A stretch of DNA of 6,739 nucleotides from an uncultured Candidatus Saccharibacteria bacterium (lineage in GTDB: Bacteria > Patescibacteria > Saccharimonadia > Saccharimonadales > UBA6022), in assembly GCA_946886725.1 (NCBI GenBank), contig CAMPJF010000057.1, positions 1-6,739 on the forward strand, in the 5' to 3' direction. Each line of letters starts with the position of its first letter. Positions within the stretch are counted from its first letter, which is position 1. This document shows, piece by piece, positions 5,259 through 6,739 of this stretch. The notes beneath the pieces were generated by a model that saw nothing but the letters and a program-made list of their open reading frames with translations, did no database searches and was not told the origin of the DNA. Both the position numbers and the translations under genes were made by a program.

Positions 5259-6310
5259 TTCCAAATCTCCTTTTGGTCAATGCTAGCAAGGCCGGCAACG
5301 GCAATGTAGCGCGGGCGAAACTGCTTGCTAGGCTGCGGCAGGGTGCCAAAATCAAGTTTTTGCCACGGGCTAGCGACGCGAGCCGGCATGAGCAGTTCAT
5401 TCGTAAAGAAGTCGCCAATACCGGGCACATTACTGCCGCCGCCAACGACAAGGACCTGTTCGATCTTACGATCATCGGTAAGTCGTTCATTGTAGTAGCG
5501 AATAACTTTTCGCACTTCACTAAGAACACGCTGCAAGCTGGGTTGAAGCGCGGCGGTGATCTTGGCTTGTCGCGGGCCAGCACTGAGCCCGTTCAGTACT
5601 TTTAATTGGTGGGCATTCTCTAGGGCGACGTTCATTTTTTTTGCTATGTCGATCGTGAAGGTGTTCCCACCGATACCTAGTCCGCCAGTGACGCGAATGG
5701 CGCCAGCCTCTAGGACGGCAATGTCGGTACTCGCTGGACCGATATCGATAATGAGGGTGGTTAAGTGTCCCTCTTCTGTTGCTTCCAGAACGCGAGCAAC
5801 AGAGTTGATGCTTGGCTCAATCATGATGGGTTGCAAGCCGGCCGCAGCAAGTGCGGTCGTACAGTTATCGATAAGCGTTCTCGGCACAGCCGACATGACG
5901 ATTGTCAATTCATCTTTGGTGCGTGCAATAACCTCGTAATCAACGTACAGAGACCCGATTGGGATCGGAATATATTGATCGACCTCGATTTCAACTGCAT
6001 CGGCAAGCTTTCCTTCTGAACTGGCTGGTATCGTAAAGGTTCGCGAAAATGTCCGTCCAGTTGGTACGCCAAGAACGACGTGGTTGCTAGGTAGCGACCC
6101 GACAAGTTTGTCGCCGAGTAATGAAGTGATGTTCTCGGCCAGGTAGCCATCGCTGCTGTCGAGTGATTTTTGTACTTTTGCAGGATCTAGGTCGACAGAT
6201 CCATAGCCTAAAACAAGCCATTTTTTTGGGTCAACAGCCATCACCTTGATACCCGTTTGACTGATATCAAGTCCGATAATTGGCTTGTCATTATAGAATA
6301 GTTTTGCCAT
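5255..6310 (-). CDS. pilM: Type IV pilus actin-like ATPase PilM
   Basis: 351 residues, the usual PilM length. PilM is a cytoplasmic actin-fold protein that binds ATP and the N-terminal INLLP peptide of PilN and links the membrane platform to the motor. Visible motifs: phosphate-1 loop IIGLDISQTGIKVMAVD (11-27); the 1C-domain region with GVPTGRTFSRTFTIP (81-95) and AVEIEVDQYIPIPI (105-118), a strong PilM signature; phosphate-2 TTLIIDIGPASTDIAVLEAG (184-203); GGLGIGGNTFT (209-219); and the adenosine motif VLVVGGGSNVPGIGDFF (286-302). The ATG at 6310 is chosen because the phosphate-1 strand follows closely. An ATG ten bases upstream is out of frame. No clear SD precedes it. The stop overlaps the pilN start. 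Confidence 0.95.
   Translation of the reverse strand: MAKLFYNDKPIIGLDISQTGIKVMAVDPKKWLVLGYGSVDLDPAKVQKSLDSSDGYLAENITSLLGDKLVGSLPSNHVVLGVPTGRTFSRTFTIPASSEGKLADAVEIEVDQYIPIPIGSLYVDYEVIARTKDELTIVMSAVPRTLIDNCTTALAAAGLQPIMIEPSINSVARVLEATEEGHLTTLIIDIGPASTDIAVLEAGAIRVTGGLGIGGNTFTIDIAKKMNVALENAHQLKVLNGLSAGPRQAKITAALQPSLQRVLSEVRKVIRYYNERLTDDRKIEQVLVVGGGSNVPGIGDFFTNELLMPARVASPWQKLDFGTLPQPSKQFRPRYIAVAGLASIDQKEIWK
5267..5271 (-). promoter_or_regulatory. Shine-Dalgarno sequence that decides the pilN start
   Basis: AGGAG on the minus strand sits eight bases before GTG 5258 but only two before the alternative TTG 5264. It therefore supports the GTG start. It lies within the last codons of pilM, implying coupled translation. 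Confidence 0.6.
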
Positions 6311-6338
6311 CGATGCCCATTAAATGTAATTTGATACT

Positions 6339-6347
6339 AGTATACCA
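6339..6347 (-). promoter_or_regulatory. Extended -10 promoter of the pilM operon
   Basis: TGGTATACT on the minus strand matches the extended -10 form seen twice elsewhere in the window with one change. It predicts a start near 6332 and a leader of about 22 nt that lacks a strong SD. It would let pilM-pilN-pilO be transcribed independently of pilC. No consensus -35 is seen. A perfect 10-bp palindrome, ATACTAGTAT (6334-6343), overlaps the -10. Confidence 0.6.
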
Positions 6348-6371
6348 TGAGCGGTATGAATTGTGGGGTGT

Positions 6372-6739
6372 TTATCCTTTGATATTTTGCGCCAAGCCGG
6401 CAATTGGGCCCATGACGCTGGCTGCAATTAGCCCGACCATCGAACCCATGACGACGATCATAATCGGCTCGATAATGGCACTGAGGCCGTCGATTGCGAC
6501 GTCTACTTCTTCTTCGTAGAAGTCGGCCACCTTAAGAAGTACGACATCAGTCTGGCCGGTCTCTTCACCTACGGCAAGCATTTGCGCTACAATCGCCGGA
6601 AATAGCTCATTCTTTTCGATAATAGAAGAAAGTGTATCGCCGTTTTTGACTGCCTCGCCCGCCTCTAGTAGGGCGTTCTCGTAAACCACGTTACCGACAG
6701 CATGCGCTGTAACACTCAGGGCTTCAAGTACGGCTACGC
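6372..6739 (-). CDS. pilC: Type IV pilus inner-membrane core protein PilC / GspF family, C-terminal part (partial)
   Basis: The reading frame is open through the window edge, so the N-terminal part is missing; 121 complete codons are visible. They show the second GspF cytoplasmic helical domain: a conserved Asn-Val-Val-Tyr near the start, G..L...I.....FP..V.QM, then the signature GEETGQTDVVLLKVADFYEE. The terminal hydrophobic helix follows (AIIEPIMIVVMGSMVGLIAA), ending in GPIAGL. PilC is the polytopic membrane protein at the base of the pilus that contacts the PilB/PilT motors. An internal GTG could be misread as a start, but the frame and similarity continue upstream of it. pilM begins 61 bp downstream after its own promoter. 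Identification is firm; the exact name pilC versus gspF or comGB follows from the pilMNO context. Confidence 0.93.
   Translation of the reverse strand, partial: VAVLEALSVTAHAVGNVVYENALLEAGEAVKNGDTLSSIIEKNELFPAIVAQMLAVGEETGQTDVVLLKVADFYEEEVDVAIDGLSAIIEPIMIVVMGSMVGLIAASVMGPIAGLAQNIKG

Noticed and set aside
5273..5939. Plus-strand open frames of 110 and 127 codons opposite pilM
   Set aside because: They are antisense to a well-conserved PilM coding region, have no recognisable domains and no SD or promoter; they are by-products of pilM codon use.
6372..6689. Reading the pilC fragment as a complete 105-residue protein starting at GTG 6689
   Set aside because: The frame remains open to the window edge and the upstream residues (VLEALSVTAHAVGN) continue the GspF similarity, so the gene is simply cut by the window.
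1..6739. CRISPR array, mobile element, tRNA/rRNA or novel defence system
   Set aside because: No regular spaced repeats, transposase, integrase, terminal repeats or RNA gene signatures were seen. All frames are accounted for by housekeeping, pilus and two uncharacterised small proteins.

Overview
The window looks like chromosomal core from a small-genome bacterium of the Candidate Phyla Radiation (Patescibacteria), most likely a Candidatus Saccharibacteria (TM7) relative. Reasons: a compact layout with overlapping or nearly touching genes, a PilM-PilN-PilO type IV pilus locus with no visible PilQ secretin, a recA-recX pair nearby, standard stop codons (TAA, TAG and TGA all end recognisable proteins), and strong extended -10 promoters (TGGTATAAT-like), some lying directly against the start codon. 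The lineage call rests on gene content and protein style, not on a search.

Left part (1-898, + strand): the C-terminal end of ruvB, then a two-helix membrane protein with a bacterial PH-like domain and a Pro/Gln-rich N-terminus. The promoter of the second gene is built into the last codons of ruvB. Middle (904-3166): a lone type IV pseudopilin on the minus strand, divergent from recA. recA is followed 15 bp later by recX on the plus strand. Right part (3150-6739, minus strand, read right to left): the end of pilC, then pilM, pilN, pilO, a 100-residue single-helix protein that may be a minimal PilP counterpart, and a double PRC-barrel protein with its own promoter. No gene-free stretch exceeds 300 bases; the longest is the 136-bp divergent region 1297-1432.

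The genes make two functional groups: homologous recombination (RuvB, RecA, RecX) and the inner-membrane platform and a subunit of a type IV pilus (PilC, PilM, PilN, PilO, pseudopilin). Their interleaving is what a naturally transformable bacterium would need, with a pilus for DNA capture and RecA for integration, but co-location alone does not prove competence.

The most notable non-coding signal is promoter architecture. Three genes (starts at 137, 1296 and 3737) have a near-perfect -10 box only 6-7 nt before ATG, which predicts leaderless mRNAs. recA, pilN, pilO and the small gene after pilO carry ordinary Shine-Dalgarno sequences. I found no mobile element, CRISPR array, tRNA or rRNA, and no clearly new multi-gene system.
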